20,519 nt of DNA from JAJFTV01 sp964426355 (lineage in GTDB: Bacteria > Chloroflexota > Anaerolineae > Anaerolineales > Anaerolineaceae). Under the pieces are notes generated by a model that worked only from the letters and a program-made list of their open reading frames with translations, searched no databases and was not told the DNA's origin. This document shows, one piece after another, positions 1 to 9,037 of this stretch (its first letter is position 1; each line of letters opens with the position of its first letter). Position numbers and translations under genes: made by a program. The stretch is taken from the NCBI GenBank assembly GCA_964426355.1, contig CAYRRA010000074.1:1-20519 (forward strand). The letters are read 5' to 3'.

Positions 1-1
1 C

Positions 2-1024
2 GTCCCCATCGATGACACAGGGGGAGGGTCTCGCGGAGCACAAATCACGAATGAGCTACTTCGACAGAATTTTGCGGTGATTTATATCAATAAGTTTCCC
101 AAATACGAAAGCCGTGAGTTGGACCTGAAATACGCTCACCTAAATCTTTTTTTGTATCCATTATCCTTTTTCAAATGGGAAAAATTCGCAGACAAATATG
201 GTGAATTACTGAACGGAAAACCATTAGCCGCGATCCTCGAATTTCCATTGCCTGAATTCCTGCCGTTGATTGAGAACATAAAAAAACGGAAAGGAAAAAT
301 CCTTTACGACTTGATCGACGACTGGCAGACCTCCCTGGGAAGTGATTGGTACACGAGAGAAGATGAGTTGAAAATCATCAAAGCCAGTGATGCCCTGACT
401 GCAACTGCAAGACCGCTGCAAGAACATCTGAAACGGGTCAGCTACCGCACGGTCAGGCTTTTACCCAATGCAGTCGACGATCACATCTTCAACGCATCGT
501 GCAGTTATGCGCGACCATTTGATCTGCCGGGGAATAAACACATCATCATCTATATCGGCGCTTTATGGGGAGAGTGGTTCGATTGGGAGTTGCTGGAAAA
601 AATAGCGAAAAGGAATGAAAATTCGGCTGTGTGCGTGATTGGCGATTATCGAGGACAGCACAAAATTAATATACCGAATTTATTCTTCCTGGGTCTAAAA
701 GCACAAAAAGACCTGCCTGCATACCTGGCATTTGCTGACGTTGCCATTATTCCCTGGAAAAGTTCAAAAATCACTCAGGCAACCAGCCCATTAAAAATTT
801 ACGAGTATCTCGCCATGCACTGCCCGGTAATTGCACCGGACCTGCCAACCCTTCACAGAATCCCCGGTATAACCCTGGCGCAAGACCATGACGAGTTTGT
901 AAAACTCACTGCAACAACGGACCGGTCCATGTTGGACAAAAGAGAAGTGGAAGTTTTTATTAAAAATAACAATTGGGAAAACCGTGTCGAGCAAATGTTA
1001 TGCCTGTTAGAAATTGTCAATTAA
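2..1024 (+). CDS. GT-B glycosyltransferase (GT1/GT4-like), 5' end cut by window
   Basis: Cytoplasmic or membrane-associated sugar transferase, probably for a surface polysaccharide. The first start codon inside the window is a GTG at 77, but the frame stays open to base 2 and the upstream codons encode the typical GT-B opening (IDDTGGGSRG, then an ELLR...Y-N-FPKYE segment), so the true start lies outside the window. The C-terminal half carries the donor-sugar part of the fold: a hydrophobic IIIYIGAL strand, a DLPAYLAFADVAIIPW segment and the SPLKIYEYLAMHCPVIAP motif, the usual nucleotide-sugar-binding region of GT4-type enzymes. The donor and acceptor cannot be read from sequence. It lies 83 bases before a membrane glycosyltransferase-like gene on the same strand, consistent with one glycan locus. 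TAA stop at 1022-1024. Confidence 0.85.
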   Translation, partial: VPIDDTGGGSRGAQITNELLRQNFAVIYINKFPKYESRELDLKYAHLNLFLYPLSFFKWEKFADKYGELLNGKPLAAILEFPLPEFLPLIENIKKRKGKILYDLIDDWQTSLGSDWYTREDELKIIKASDALTATARPLQEHLKRVSYRTVRLLPNAVDDHIFNASCSYARPFDLPGNKHIIIYIGALWGEWFDWELLEKIAKRNENSAVCVIGDYRGQHKINIPNLFFLGLKAQKDLPAYLAFADVAIIPWKSSKITQATSPLKIYEYLAMHCPVIAPDLPTLHRIPGITLAQDHDEFVKLTATTDRSMLDKREVEVFIKNNNWENRVEQMLCLLEIVN

Positions 1025-1107
1025 GAAAGGCATTCATATTCCGTACTATTCAAGCGAAACCGTTTCCGGTGACAATTAACCCTCAACGACAGTATGGGTA
1101 ACCAATA

Positions 1108-2433
1108 ATGGCAAAGAGACCTGAAGAAATACAAGAAAAGCGATACAAAACCCTCCTGTCTGTTATTCTCATTGGCGGGCTTCTTCTTCGCATTGTGACC
1201 GTACTCGCCATACCAACCATTCCAACTGAGGACTTTTGGTCGTATTTCCACAGGGCGATTTCACTGGCTGATCGTGGGGTTTACGAAGCCATTCCCGGAA
1301 AGCCCGATGCATCCTATCCGCCGGGTTATCCCTTGTTGCTGAGCCTGTTTTTTAAACTTCCGTTTAAGCGCTTAGCCGTCGCAAAGACATTGAATATCCT
1401 CCTGAGTGGAATCGGGTTGGTGCTGATCATAAAAATCACCCGGAACCTTTTCGGCAGAAAAGCCTCACTTTTCGCAGGATTAATCTACGCATTATCCCCC
1501 CGCTCCATTCTTTCGTGCGTTTTGATTGCTTCAGAAAACTTATTTACCCCTCTGGTATTACTCTGGGTATTCCTTGTCATCCGAAACGACACCAAATCTT
1601 CCTTCTGGAACCCGATGGTTAATGGACTCGTGCTGGGTTTCGCCACATTGACCAGGTCAATTTCCTGGTTGCTCTCGATTCCCTGGGTCATTTCTCAAAT
1701 CGTTTTAAAGCAACCAGCGCGGAAATTGGTATTCCATTTGTTTATCATGGTTGCGGCACAGATGCTTGTTTTAACCCCCTGGGCACTGAGGAATGGAGCA
1801 GTCCTCGGGCAGGCAACATTTCTCACCACTACATCCGGTATCAATCTCTTCATCGGCAATAACCCCAATGCGACAGGTGAATGGTACTACTGGGTGGATG
1901 ATATCAAACAAATCGTACCTGATTTTGAGCAGGGGTCAATCGCGATGCAGAACAATACCGCTGGCAAGGTTGCCAGGCAGTGGATAATACAAAACCCATT
2001 GGATGCCGTCCGGTTATATTTTCAAAAATGGGGTTTAATATTTAAAAATGACCGGTTTACACTTGAATCAGCCATCTTCGCCAAACAACTTTCCCCTCCC
2101 TATCCTCCAGAAGATGTATTACAAGATGATAGCGCATTTGTCCAATACCGCCAAACGCTTTATCTGGCTTTTGATGGCTTTTATTGGAGCTTCTTGCTCT
2201 TAGGGTTTGTCGGGATAGTCGTATCATGGGTCAAGAATTGTAAAGAACCTCACTTTTTATCACGCTGGTCACTTTTATTGCTTTCAATTTTATATTTTCC
2301 AACAACCTCTGCAATTTTCCTGGCAAGCACGAGATTTCATTGGACCCTCGCGGACTTATTGATACCCTTTGCGGGCGGTCTGCTGTCGATCACTTTTTCA
2401 ACCATCATGAGCCAATTTCCTAAAGCATCATAG
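1108..2433 (+). CDS. Polytopic membrane glycosyltransferase, GT39/ArnT-like (GT-C fold)
   Basis: A 441-residue protein with many hydrophobic segments, the first at about residues 15-34. Right after it comes an acidic first outer loop (Glu41, Asp42) and an aromatic stretch leading to PPGYPLLL at residues 71-78, the arrangement expected of GT-C enzymes that move a sugar from a polyprenyl-phosphate donor (dolichyl-phosphate-mannose mannosyltransferase/ArnT type). A soluble-looking loop around residues 240-330 separates the helix groups. The ATG at 1108 is chosen because the hydrophobic segment follows closely; no strong ribosome binding site is visible. It ends with TAG at 2431-2433, only 23 bases before the likely start of the next membrane protein, so the two are probably cotranscribed. 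Substrate unknown. Confidence 0.8.
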   Translation: MAKRPEEIQEKRYKTLLSVILIGGLLLRIVTVLAIPTIPTEDFWSYFHRAISLADRGVYEAIPGKPDASYPPGYPLLLSLFFKLPFKRLAVAKTLNILLSGIGLVLIIKITRNLFGRKASLFAGLIYALSPRSILSCVLIASENLFTPLVLLWVFLVIRNDTKSSFWNPMVNGLVLGFATLTRSISWLLSIPWVISQIVLKQPARKLVFHLFIMVAAQMLVLTPWALRNGAVLGQATFLTTTSGINLFIGNNPNATGEWYYWVDDIKQIVPDFEQGSIAMQNNTAGKVARQWIIQNPLDAVRLYFQKWGLIFKNDRFTLESAIFAKQLSPPYPPEDVLQDDSAFVQYRQTLYLAFDGFYWSFLLLGFVGIVVSWVKNCKEPHFLSRWSLLLLSILYFPTTSAIFLASTRFHWTLADLLIPFAGGLLSITFSTIMSQFPKAS

Positions 2434-2456
2434 ATTTGTTGATCAGAGATACCGGA

Positions 2457-4430
2457 ATGGAAAATTCTATTCACTCAAATACACCTGATACCCCTTCCCC
2501 AAAGAAAGCGGGGTTGCTAATTGCGATTGCCATCCTCTCATTCTTTGTTGCACTTTACTGTCTTTCTTATTCCGGGACCTACACAACAGACGATGAGCAT
2601 ATTCTTACTTCTCGTTCTGTGAGTATCGCGTTTGATGAACAATTTAACCAGTCAAGAGTGATTGGCAACAGCAGGGTCTTTGATTACTCCATCGTTGCAG
2701 CTCTGCAAGCCGAACAGGTCGCTAACATCGAACCGGTTCAAGGTATACTCGGTTCCTTGCTCGCCAAATTTTCTGTCCTGCTTGATGTCGGACGTATCCA
2801 AACAATGTTCTTGCTGAATATCTGGGTGACCGCATTCACAGCTATGGTAATTTACCTGACAGCACGGAAAAGAGAATACTCAAACCGGGTCGCAATCACT
2901 TTATCTGTGTTATTTGGATTATGCACCATCGCCTTCCCTTACTCCAAAACCTATTTTCGCGACCCGCTCGCTATGTGTTTCATCACCTGTACATGGTTTT
3001 TTTCCTCATCCATCCAATTCCAAGACAAATCTTCCCCAAAGTGGGTAAAGATATTCCATTGGTCTGGTTTTGTGGTAACAGGTGTTTTGGGTGTGCTAAG
3101 CAAAAACTCGGTCTTGATCGCAATCCCAGTCCTGCTGCTCGAAATCGTTTATCACAAATGGTTTAATCGAAAAAAGAAAGTGGTCACAGGGCAAACAGAG
3201 CGACCAAAAATCTGGTTAATCATCGCGGGTATCTTGATCGTTTTATTATCATTCTGGTTTTTTGTGGTCCCCAAAATACCCATGCTCGCGCGAGCTACCC
3301 CACAATATTATTTTTCTCTTTTGATTTTCTTTTTTACAACACCCCACCCCAACATGATCCATGCCCTGACGGGTCCATTTATCAGCCCCGGGAAGAGCAT
3401 TTTTGTCTTTTCTCCCGTTCTACTCTTTTCGATCGTAAGTCTGTTCTACCGCCCAAAGAAATCCTGGACTGGCTGGTGTTATCTCATTTTGCTGGTAATT
3501 GCCCAGGCTTTATTTTATGATGATGAATGGTCCGGGCATATCAACTGGGGTCTGCGTTATGTGCTGCCCTCCATTCCTGCTTTGGTTTTATCATCCGCTC
3601 CGCTGGTCGAAAAATTGCTTGATAAAAAAATTGGCAAAACCATTGTTATTACGCTGGCATTGATTTCCTGTTGTGTTCAAATTATTGGAACCACAGTACC
3701 GGTTAGAACATATTTCAACCAAAAAGCAACCGCAAACCCGCCGGTTACCGAGCTTTCCATGATCTGGGATTTCGATCAGTCTCAAATTTTTTGGGGTATT
3801 GACTGGATTTGGTCAGGTTCACCGCTCGATTTTGCCATAGGGCGAACACAAGAAGGATCACTTCTTCTGTTCGCCGGCATCTTCCTGATTACCCTCCTTG
3901 CTTCCCTGGTCTTTTTGAATTCAAGATACAGATATCTCTCCATGACCACCCCCCTGGCAGCCATCGGGGTGAACATCCTGATGTTATTCATCTATAAAAA
4001 TGACCCGGCTGCGTTACTTAATCGAATCGACCTGATCCAATCGCAAGAATATATCTCTTCCCGCTACAGGGAGGATGACCTCATACTGCTCAAATGCTAT
4101 GGAACTCCTTCATGGACTTACTGGATGAACTGGACAAGCCCTGACCTGTTATGGACATCGTTGCCATTTTTCTTTCCCGCTCCTGACTTGATCGAGCAAT
4201 TCAACCAGAGCCAAAATCCAATGGTGGTGATGGATAGGATTTCAATAGGAATCATGGAAAAAGAGGTGATTCCTGGACGACGCGTATGGCTGGTGCTGCC
4301 AGGCGATACACCCGGAGCTGATCTCGGAATGGAAGAGAAATGGCTTCAAGATAGATCAAGCAGCAACTCTTGTTGGGATTTTCCTGGGGATTTAAAGACA
4401 ACAAAGCTATGTTATTACGAAATAGATTGA
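2457..4430 (+). CDS. Large polytopic membrane protein, possibly GT-C-like
   Basis: A protein of 657 residues dominated by transmembrane segments, beginning with a short polar N-terminus and a hydrophobic helix around residues 20-40. The first outer loop is rich in acidic residues (TTDDEH), as in GT-C glycosyltransferases, and YSKTYFRDPLAM follows the third or fourth helix. The C-terminal ~150 residues look extracytoplasmic. No specific family can be named with certainty; a role in glycan or lipid-linked sugar assembly is inferred from the first-loop acidic pair and from the two glycosyltransferase genes upstream. I place the start at the ATG at 2457 because AGAGAT stands six bases before it; an in-frame TTG at 2436, three bases after the previous stop, would add seven residues. 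TGA stop at 4428-4430. Confidence 0.7.
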   Translation: MENSIHSNTPDTPSPKKAGLLIAIAILSFFVALYCLSYSGTYTTDDEHILTSRSVSIAFDEQFNQSRVIGNSRVFDYSIVAALQAEQVANIEPVQGILGSLLAKFSVLLDVGRIQTMFLLNIWVTAFTAMVIYLTARKREYSNRVAITLSVLFGLCTIAFPYSKTYFRDPLAMCFITCTWFFSSSIQFQDKSSPKWVKIFHWSGFVVTGVLGVLSKNSVLIAIPVLLLEIVYHKWFNRKKKVVTGQTERPKIWLIIAGILIVLLSFWFFVVPKIPMLARATPQYYFSLLIFFFTTPHPNMIHALTGPFISPGKSIFVFSPVLLFSIVSLFYRPKKSWTGWCYLILLVIAQALFYDDEWSGHINWGLRYVLPSIPALVLSSAPLVEKLLDKKIGKTIVITLALISCCVQIIGTTVPVRTYFNQKATANPPVTELSMIWDFDQSQIFWGIDWIWSGSPLDFAIGRTQEGSLLLFAGIFLITLLASLVFLNSRYRYLSMTTPLAAIGVNILMLFIYKNDPAALLNRIDLIQSQEYISSRYREDDLILLKCYGTPSWTYWMNWTSPDLLWTSLPFFFPAPDLIEQFNQSQNPMVVMDRISIGIMEKEVIPGRRVWLVLPGDTPGADLGMEEKWLQDRSSSNSCWDFPGDLKTTKLCYYEID

Positions 4431-4593
4431 CGTGGATTCGGGGTTAGAATTTTTTACCCGCCCACCCTACCCATAAGAGGTTCAAGGGCGGACAGGCAAG
4501 AAGAAAATGATAGAAGATCTTCAAAAAATGAAGCAGACATAGTATCCTTCAAGTCCACCACGACTAAATGGTTCTCTCGCCTAGAGAGTGAAG

Positions 4594-4599
4594 TATAAT
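4594..4599 (+). promoter_or_regulatory. Candidate -10 box (TATAAT) of the IS630-type transposase
   Basis: An exact TATAAT stands 30 bases before the transposase ATG. The -35 region at the right distance (about 4571-4577) matches only weakly, so the promoter is a candidate. If used, transcription would begin near 4606, inside the left arm of the hairpin at 4601-4623. Confidence 0.4.
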
Positions 4600-4600
4600 T

Positions 4601-4624
4601 CTCCTGGGAGCCAATCCCAGGAGG
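4601..4624 (+). promoter_or_regulatory. Hairpin that buries the transposase ribosome binding site
   Basis: CTCCTGGGA (4601-4609) and TCCCAGGAG (4615-4623) are perfect inverted repeats around a five-base loop. The right arm contains nearly all of the AGGAGG ribosome binding site (4619-4624) of the transposase start at 4629. A transcript entering from outside the element would fold and hide the site; a transcript begun at the TATAAT at 4594 would lack part of the left arm. This is the layout of insertion sequences that block translation from read-through RNA. Confidence 0.6.
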
Positions 4625-4628
4625 ACGA

Positions 4629-5153
4629 ATGCGAAAACCGGTCAAACTGCGCACCTTAACAACTGAGGAAATCACTACGATCAAGCGGTTAGCTTCATCT
4701 CGCAAAGAACCCGTTCGCCTGGTCCAACGGGCGCGGGTGATTGCCTTCATGTTTGAGGACCCAAATCTGCATGCCACCGACGCGGGTTTCAAAGCGGGTT
4801 TCAAGAGCAGTGCAATGGGGTCGGAATGGGTCAGGCGGTTCAACGAAAAAGGGCTGCCAGGATTAGAAGACCAACCCCGACCAGGGCGACAGCCGACCCA
4901 TAAACCCGAAGTCCGGAGTGCATTGATCGCTCTGGCAACACAGAAGCCCCGAACACTGGGATATCCCCACGAATTATGGACACTCGAACGCTTACAGCGA
5001 GCCTTCGAAGAACGCCAAGGGGTGCATCTATCTGACTCAACCATCTGGGAATGGCTGACAGACGAAGGACTGGAATGGAAGCGGCAGCAGAGTAGGTTCC
5101 ATAACGCAGAGAAACACGACCCAGGGTTCGTGGAAAAAAGGGAAGCATCGTAG
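4629..5153 (+). pseudogene. IS630-family transposase, N-terminal part only, frameshifted
   Basis: The 174-residue product is the helix-turn-helix part of an IS630-type transposase: basic start, HATDAGFKAGFKSSAMGSEWVRRFNEKGL-type first helix-turn-helix region, the linker GLEDQPRPGRQPT, then a winged-helix region with DSTIWEWL and a basic EWKRQQSRFH end. Family members run to about 340-360 residues with a DDE catalytic domain, absent here. At VEKR the frame runs into TAG, but the overlapping frame continues with GSIVAAYLAPPTGK, the expected family continuation, before meeting TGA near 5192. A single missing G in the GGG at 5136-5140 would explain the switch. No DDE motif or right-hand inverted repeat could be found, so the element is also truncated. 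The start has an AGGAGG four bases upstream. Confidence 0.8.
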
Positions 5154-5288
5154 CGGCTTATCTGGCTCCGCCAACGGGCAAGCAGCGATCCTGATGAGCC
5201 CTGGGCGAGATAGTGCCTCTCACATTCAATTGTTGGAGCAGGTGATCCTTCAGTTTCCTTTATAGCGAGAAAATCACTAAGTTTGAGA

Positions 5289-5304
5289 TTGCACACGTGT
5301 GCAA
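5289..5304. promoter_or_regulatory. Putative LacI-family operator (16-bp palindrome)
   Basis: TTGCACACGTGTGCAA is a perfect 16-bp palindrome that ends where the ribosome binding site of the lacI-like gene begins. Its centre has the central CG step common in LacI/GalR-type operators. Its 12-bp core GCACACGTGTGC occurs again at 9376-9387. Position and symmetry suggest the operator of the cassette and autoregulation by the adjacent regulator. Confidence 0.7.
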
Positions 5305-5316
5305 AGAGGAACCCAA

Positions 5317-6351
5317 ATGTCTGAACCATTAAAGATATTGCCAAACGCACCGGTGTTTCACATTCCACAGTTTCAAGCACCCTGCGCGGAAATAAACTCA
5401 TCTCGCCAGAAACCACGGAGCGCATCCGCCAGGCAGCCCAGGAAATGGGGTTTCAACCCAGTGCGGCAGCACGCAGTCTGAAAACTAACCGTACCCAGGT
5501 GTTGGGCGTCATCGTCAGCAGCATCGCCGACTCTTTTTTTTAGCGAGATTCTGGATGGCATTGAAAAATACGCACAGCAAGGCGGTTACAGCCTGTTTAT
5601 CGAAGCATCCCAACACGACCCACAAAAAGAGAGGGAAATTGTCCAGACCATGATGGAGCAGCGTACCGATGGGATGATCAGTTGTTACAGCTATTTCAAC
5701 GCTGAACAGAGTCGCCAGCTCCTGGCATACGGCTTTCCAGTAGTGCTGGTCAATCACCAAGCTGCCGATAGATTTCATTATTCGATCTATCACGATGACA
5801 CCGATGGATGTCAGCAGGTAACCCATCACTTGATTTCACTCGGGCATAAGAAAATCGCTCACCTGGGCAACTCCCGTTCTGGGCGTACCACCCAGGACAG
5901 GCTGACCGGGTTCCAAAACGCACTGCAGCACGCAGGTCTGCCCGTTCATCCTGAATGGATCCATCATGTTTCTGGTGGTGACCCGGACCTTGGAACTGCC
6001 GCTGCCGGCTATTACCAGAACCTGGTGGAGCCACCCACCGCAGTCGTCTGCTTCAATGACACGCTCGTAATTGGTTTATTGAAGGGATTTCAACAGGCAG
6101 GTGTTCGTGTGCCTGAGGATATCTCGATCACCGGATTTGACAACATCAACTATTCAGCTTACGCCTGCCCGTCCCTGACCACTTTTGATCAACCCAAGCA
6201 CTCCATTGGGGCAAAAGCAGCACAACTTCTTTTGGAACTGCTGAGAAAAGATGCCAGCCATCCCCTCGAGAAATCAAACATCAAGGTAGTGCAAGGCAAA
6301 TTACTGGTGCGTGATTCACCTGCCGCCCCAAGAACTGACAAAACTGGATAA
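5317..6351 (+). pseudogene. LacI-family transcriptional regulator with two frameshifts
   Basis: A DNA-binding, ligand-responsive repressor, likely for the uronate-type genes after it. The ATG at 5317 follows a good AGAGGA at 5305-5310. After MSE the true LacI helix-turn-helix (TIKDIAKRTGVSHSTVS, then SPETTERIRQAAQEMGF) is found only one frame over, as if one A were missing from GAACC near 5323-5326. That frame runs through the hinge (AARSLKTN) and VLGVIVSSIADSFF to a TAG in an eight-T run at 5533-5541; with seven Ts it would continue as SEILDGIEKYAQ. The intact C-terminal frame carries the sugar-binding core to 6351, including HHLISLGHKKIAHLG, VCFNDTLVIGLL and PEDISITGFDN. The two shifts cancel in net frame, but a TGA at 5479-5481 interrupts the start frame. 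Repaired length would be about 345 residues, normal for LacI. Either a pseudogene or two base-calling errors. Confidence 0.85.
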
Positions 6352-6353
6352 CC

Positions 6354-7619
6354 ATGTACAATCAACCCTCTCTATCTGCTTTACCCGTTCTGCTCGTTGT
6401 CACTCAATCGATCACAAGCTACGCAGGGATCGAATTCGGCATGGTGCGGCAGGCAGACTCTCATCGCCTCGCCGTTATGGCTGCAGCGGATGACCCGCGA
6501 CTGGATTTATTCAACGGAGAACCCTCCCCGTTGGGCGGCAAAACCCTTTTGCTGGCTCCTCTTTCAGCACACAATGCCGTCAGCCTGCGCACCCTTTTGC
6601 CCTGGTTGAATCCTCAATTGCTGGGGCTGCGCACCTCTGCTGGTATGGGTGACCGGTTAGGTCTCGCTACACCGGGTCACATCCGTGCTGTGCACGCCAT
6701 CCCATCCGAAGCGATTGCCCGGCTCAGCAACGGGTTGTTGGCTGAGGACGTTCCGGTACGCCTCAACCGGTTAATCCTGGATTATGATCATCTCATCATC
6801 TGCGGACCAGTGTTTCCGCACGAAGTGGCGGGGTTCTCCGGCGGCAACAAATACTTTTTCCCAGGTATCGCTGGTGCAGAAATTATCAACTTCACCCACT
6901 GGCTCGGGGCGCTGATCACCAGCTATCAAATCATCGGTTCCGGTGATACCCCAGTGCGGGCGGTGATCGACCATGCCGCCAGTTTTATCCCCAAACCGGT
7001 TTCCTGTTTCAGCCTTGTTGTGACCCATGAAGGCGTGGTAGGGGTCTATTTTGGGGATGCAAGGGAAGCATGGCAAGCGGCGGCTGCATTATCCTCAAAA
7101 AGACATATTGTTTACGTGGAGAAACCTTTCAAGAAAGTCATCTCCATCATGCCCCCTCTCTATGATGACCTCTGGACAGCGGCGAAAGGTATGTACAAAA
7201 CGGAGCCAGCCATCGCTGACGGTGGTGAAGTCATCATCTATGCCCCACAACTCAGTGAAGTGAGTTATACCCACGGCAAAATCCTCGATCAAATCGGTTA
7301 TCACTGCCGCGATTTTTTTGTCAAGCAATGGGAAAAATACAAAAACTACCCGCACGGTGTGCTGGCTCATTTAACCCATCTACGTGGCATGGGAACGTAT
7401 GATCAAAAGAGCAGTACAGAGCATCTACGCATCCAGGTTACCCTGGCTACCGCTATCCCCAAAGAGCGCTGTGAGCGCATCGGTTTAGGGTACCTGGATC
7501 CGTGCACATTCAACCCCGAAGAATGGAAAGGATTGGAAGATGAGGGCATCCTGGTGGTGCCGCGTGCCGGTGAAATGCTCTATCGTGTTCGCGAATCTCT
7601 CCCAAGTGAAAAAAAGTGA
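6354..7619 (+). CDS. Chimera: tagaturonate-epimerase-like N-terminus joined to LarA-like (DUF2088) C-terminus
   Basis: Residues 1 to about 113 resemble the start of the tagaturonate epimerase (UxaE) family, with KTLLLAPL, LPWLNPQLLGLRTSAG and GDRLGLATPGHIRA. From about residue 115 the protein is instead the C-terminal two thirds of a lactate-racemase-like (LarA, DUF2088) protein: GLLAEDVPVRLNR, PHEVAGFSGGNKYFFPGIAG, INFTHWLG, then DDLWTAAKGMYK and GILVVPRAGEMLY. His156, Lys166 and His182 have the spacing of LarA His174, Lys184 (which carries the nickel-pincer cofactor) and His200. The LarA N-terminal third, with the Asp-x-x-Arg site and the second catalytic histidine, is missing, as is all the rest of UxaE. 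This looks like a deletion fusing two neighbours in frame near 6690. It starts two bases after the regulator stop and overlaps the next gene by four bases. Activity is doubtful. Confidence 0.75.
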   Translation: MYNQPSLSALPVLLVVTQSITSYAGIEFGMVRQADSHRLAVMAAADDPRLDLFNGEPSPLGGKTLLLAPLSAHNAVSLRTLLPWLNPQLLGLRTSAGMGDRLGLATPGHIRAVHAIPSEAIARLSNGLLAEDVPVRLNRLILDYDHLIICGPVFPHEVAGFSGGNKYFFPGIAGAEIINFTHWLGALITSYQIIGSGDTPVRAVIDHAASFIPKPVSCFSLVVTHEGVVGVYFGDAREAWQAAAALSSKRHIVYVEKPFKKVISIMPPLYDDLWTAAKGMYKTEPAIADGGEVIIYAPQLSEVSYTHGKILDQIGYHCRDFFVKQWEKYKNYPHGVLAHLTHLRGMGTYDQKSSTEHLRIQVTLATAIPKERCERIGLGYLDPCTFNPEEWKGLEDEGILVVPRAGEMLYRVRESLPSEKK

Positions 7620-9025
7620 AAAACTCAACATTCAAAATCGGTATCGTTGGTTTGGGCGTCATGGGGCGCAACCTGGCGCTGAATATGGAAAGAAACGGCT
7701 TTCCGGTGGCAGGATATGACCTGGACCTGGAAAAAATCAAAGCGTTTCCTGAGGAAGGTAAAGCCTTGATGGGGGTTGAAACCCCCGAAGCGCTCATGGC
7801 AGTCCTCGAAAAACCGCGGCGCGTTATGTTGATGGTGCCTGCCGGTGCAGCGGTAGACGATGCCATTGCTCACTTGAAGCCATTTTTGGAGCATGGTGAT
7901 ATTCTCATCGACAGTGGCAATTCATACTTTCTCGACACTGAACGCCGCAACAAAGAACTTGAAGCAGAAAGATTCCTCTTCCTCGGAACCGGTGTTTCTG
8001 GAGGAGAAGAAGGTGCCCGCCTGGGTCCAGCCATCATGCCCGGGGGCAGCCGCACAGCCTGGGAGGCATTAACCCCCATTTTTACCGCCATTGCCGCCAA
8101 AGCTGAGGACGGGCAGCCTTGCGTGGATTATATGGGTCCGCGCGGCGCCGGGCATTACGTTAAAATGATACACAACGGCATCGAATACGGCGACATGCAG
8201 TTGATTGCTGAGGTCTACGACTTGATGTCGCGCGGGTTGGGTTTGAACACAAATCAACTATACGAAATCTTTACCCGGTGGAATAAAGGCGTGTTGAAAT
8301 CCTACCTGATCGAGATTACCGCCAAAATTTTCAAACAAATCGATCCCGAAACCGGCTTGCCTCTGGTGGATGTCATCCTGGACGAAGCCCAGCAAAAAGG
8401 CACCGGGAAATGGACCAGCCAAAATGCTCTGGATTTAGGCGCGCCCGTCCCCACCATCAACGCAGCGCTGCAAGGACGCATCATCTCTGCATTAAAATCG
8501 GAACGCATTCAAGCCGCCCCAAAGCTGAAGGGGCTAACCAGCCCATTCACCGGAGAAATCGGTCAGCTCGTCCAGGCAACCGAAAATGCGCTCTACGCCA
8601 GTAAAATCACGTCCTACGCCCAGGGGATGGGCATGCTTAAACTGGCTTCAAAGGAATACCAGTACAACCTGGATTTATACAAAATCGCCAAAATCTGGCG
8701 CGCCGGGTGCATCATTCGCGCTGACCTGTTGGGCGATATCATGACAGCCTATCAGCGTGACCCACACCTGGTCAATCTGATGCTGGATGAAAACTTCGCG
8801 CAAGCCGTCACCAGCCGCCAGGCAGACTGGCGCAGCGTGGTGAAAACCGCCGTAGAGCTCGGCATCCCGGTGCCTGCCTTGAGTTCATCCCTGGCATATT
8901 TTGACGCCTACCGCAGCGAAAGGCTGCCTGCCAATCTCACCCAGGCGCAGCGCGATTTCTTCGGTGCACACACCTACCGCCGGATCGACCGCGATGGGGT
9001 TTTTCATACCCAATGGACACAATAA
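7616..9025 (+). CDS. gnd: 6-phosphogluconate dehydrogenase, decarboxylating
   Basis: Converts 6-phosphogluconate to ribulose 5-phosphate and CO2 with reduction of NAD(P)+ in the cytosol. The 469 residues match the long (about 470) form of the family. Visible motifs are the Rossmann GLGVMG at 12-17, the substrate-binding GVSGGEEGAR at 126-135, and HYVKMIHNGIEY at 180-191 with the catalytic Lys183 and Glu190 at the classical numbering, plus the C-terminal AQRDFFGAHTYRRID and FHTQW signature. The GTG start overlaps the previous stop as GTGA, implying translational coupling. In this cassette it would connect a hexonate or uronate branch to the pentose phosphate pathway. It is the only gene of the cassette that looks complete. 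Cofactor preference cannot be read with confidence. Confidence 0.95.
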   Translation: MKNSTFKIGIVGLGVMGRNLALNMERNGFPVAGYDLDLEKIKAFPEEGKALMGVETPEALMAVLEKPRRVMLMVPAGAAVDDAIAHLKPFLEHGDILIDSGNSYFLDTERRNKELEAERFLFLGTGVSGGEEGARLGPAIMPGGSRTAWEALTPIFTAIAAKAEDGQPCVDYMGPRGAGHYVKMIHNGIEYGDMQLIAEVYDLMSRGLGLNTNQLYEIFTRWNKGVLKSYLIEITAKIFKQIDPETGLPLVDVILDEAQQKGTGKWTSQNALDLGAPVPTINAALQGRIISALKSERIQAAPKLKGLTSPFTGEIGQLVQATENALYASKITSYAQGMGMLKLASKEYQYNLDLYKIAKIWRAGCIIRADLLGDIMTAYQRDPHLVNLMLDENFAQAVTSRQADWRSVVKTAVELGIPVPALSSSLAYFDAYRSERLPANLTQAQRDFFGAHTYRRIDRDGVFHTQWTQ

Positions 9026-9037
9026 ACGAGGATGACA

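Noticed and set aside
5130..5160. Programmed -1 frameshift in the IS630 transposase at A6G3
   Set aside because: The A6G run is not in the phase needed for the classical A-AAA-AAG slip, and the shifted frame ends about 20 codons later, so a missing G in a truncated copy is simpler.
4454..5425. Long open frame on the - strand over the IS630 region (323 codons)
   Set aside because: It is antisense to the recognisable transposase and has serine/arginine-rich composition with no domain pattern; it is a shadow frame.
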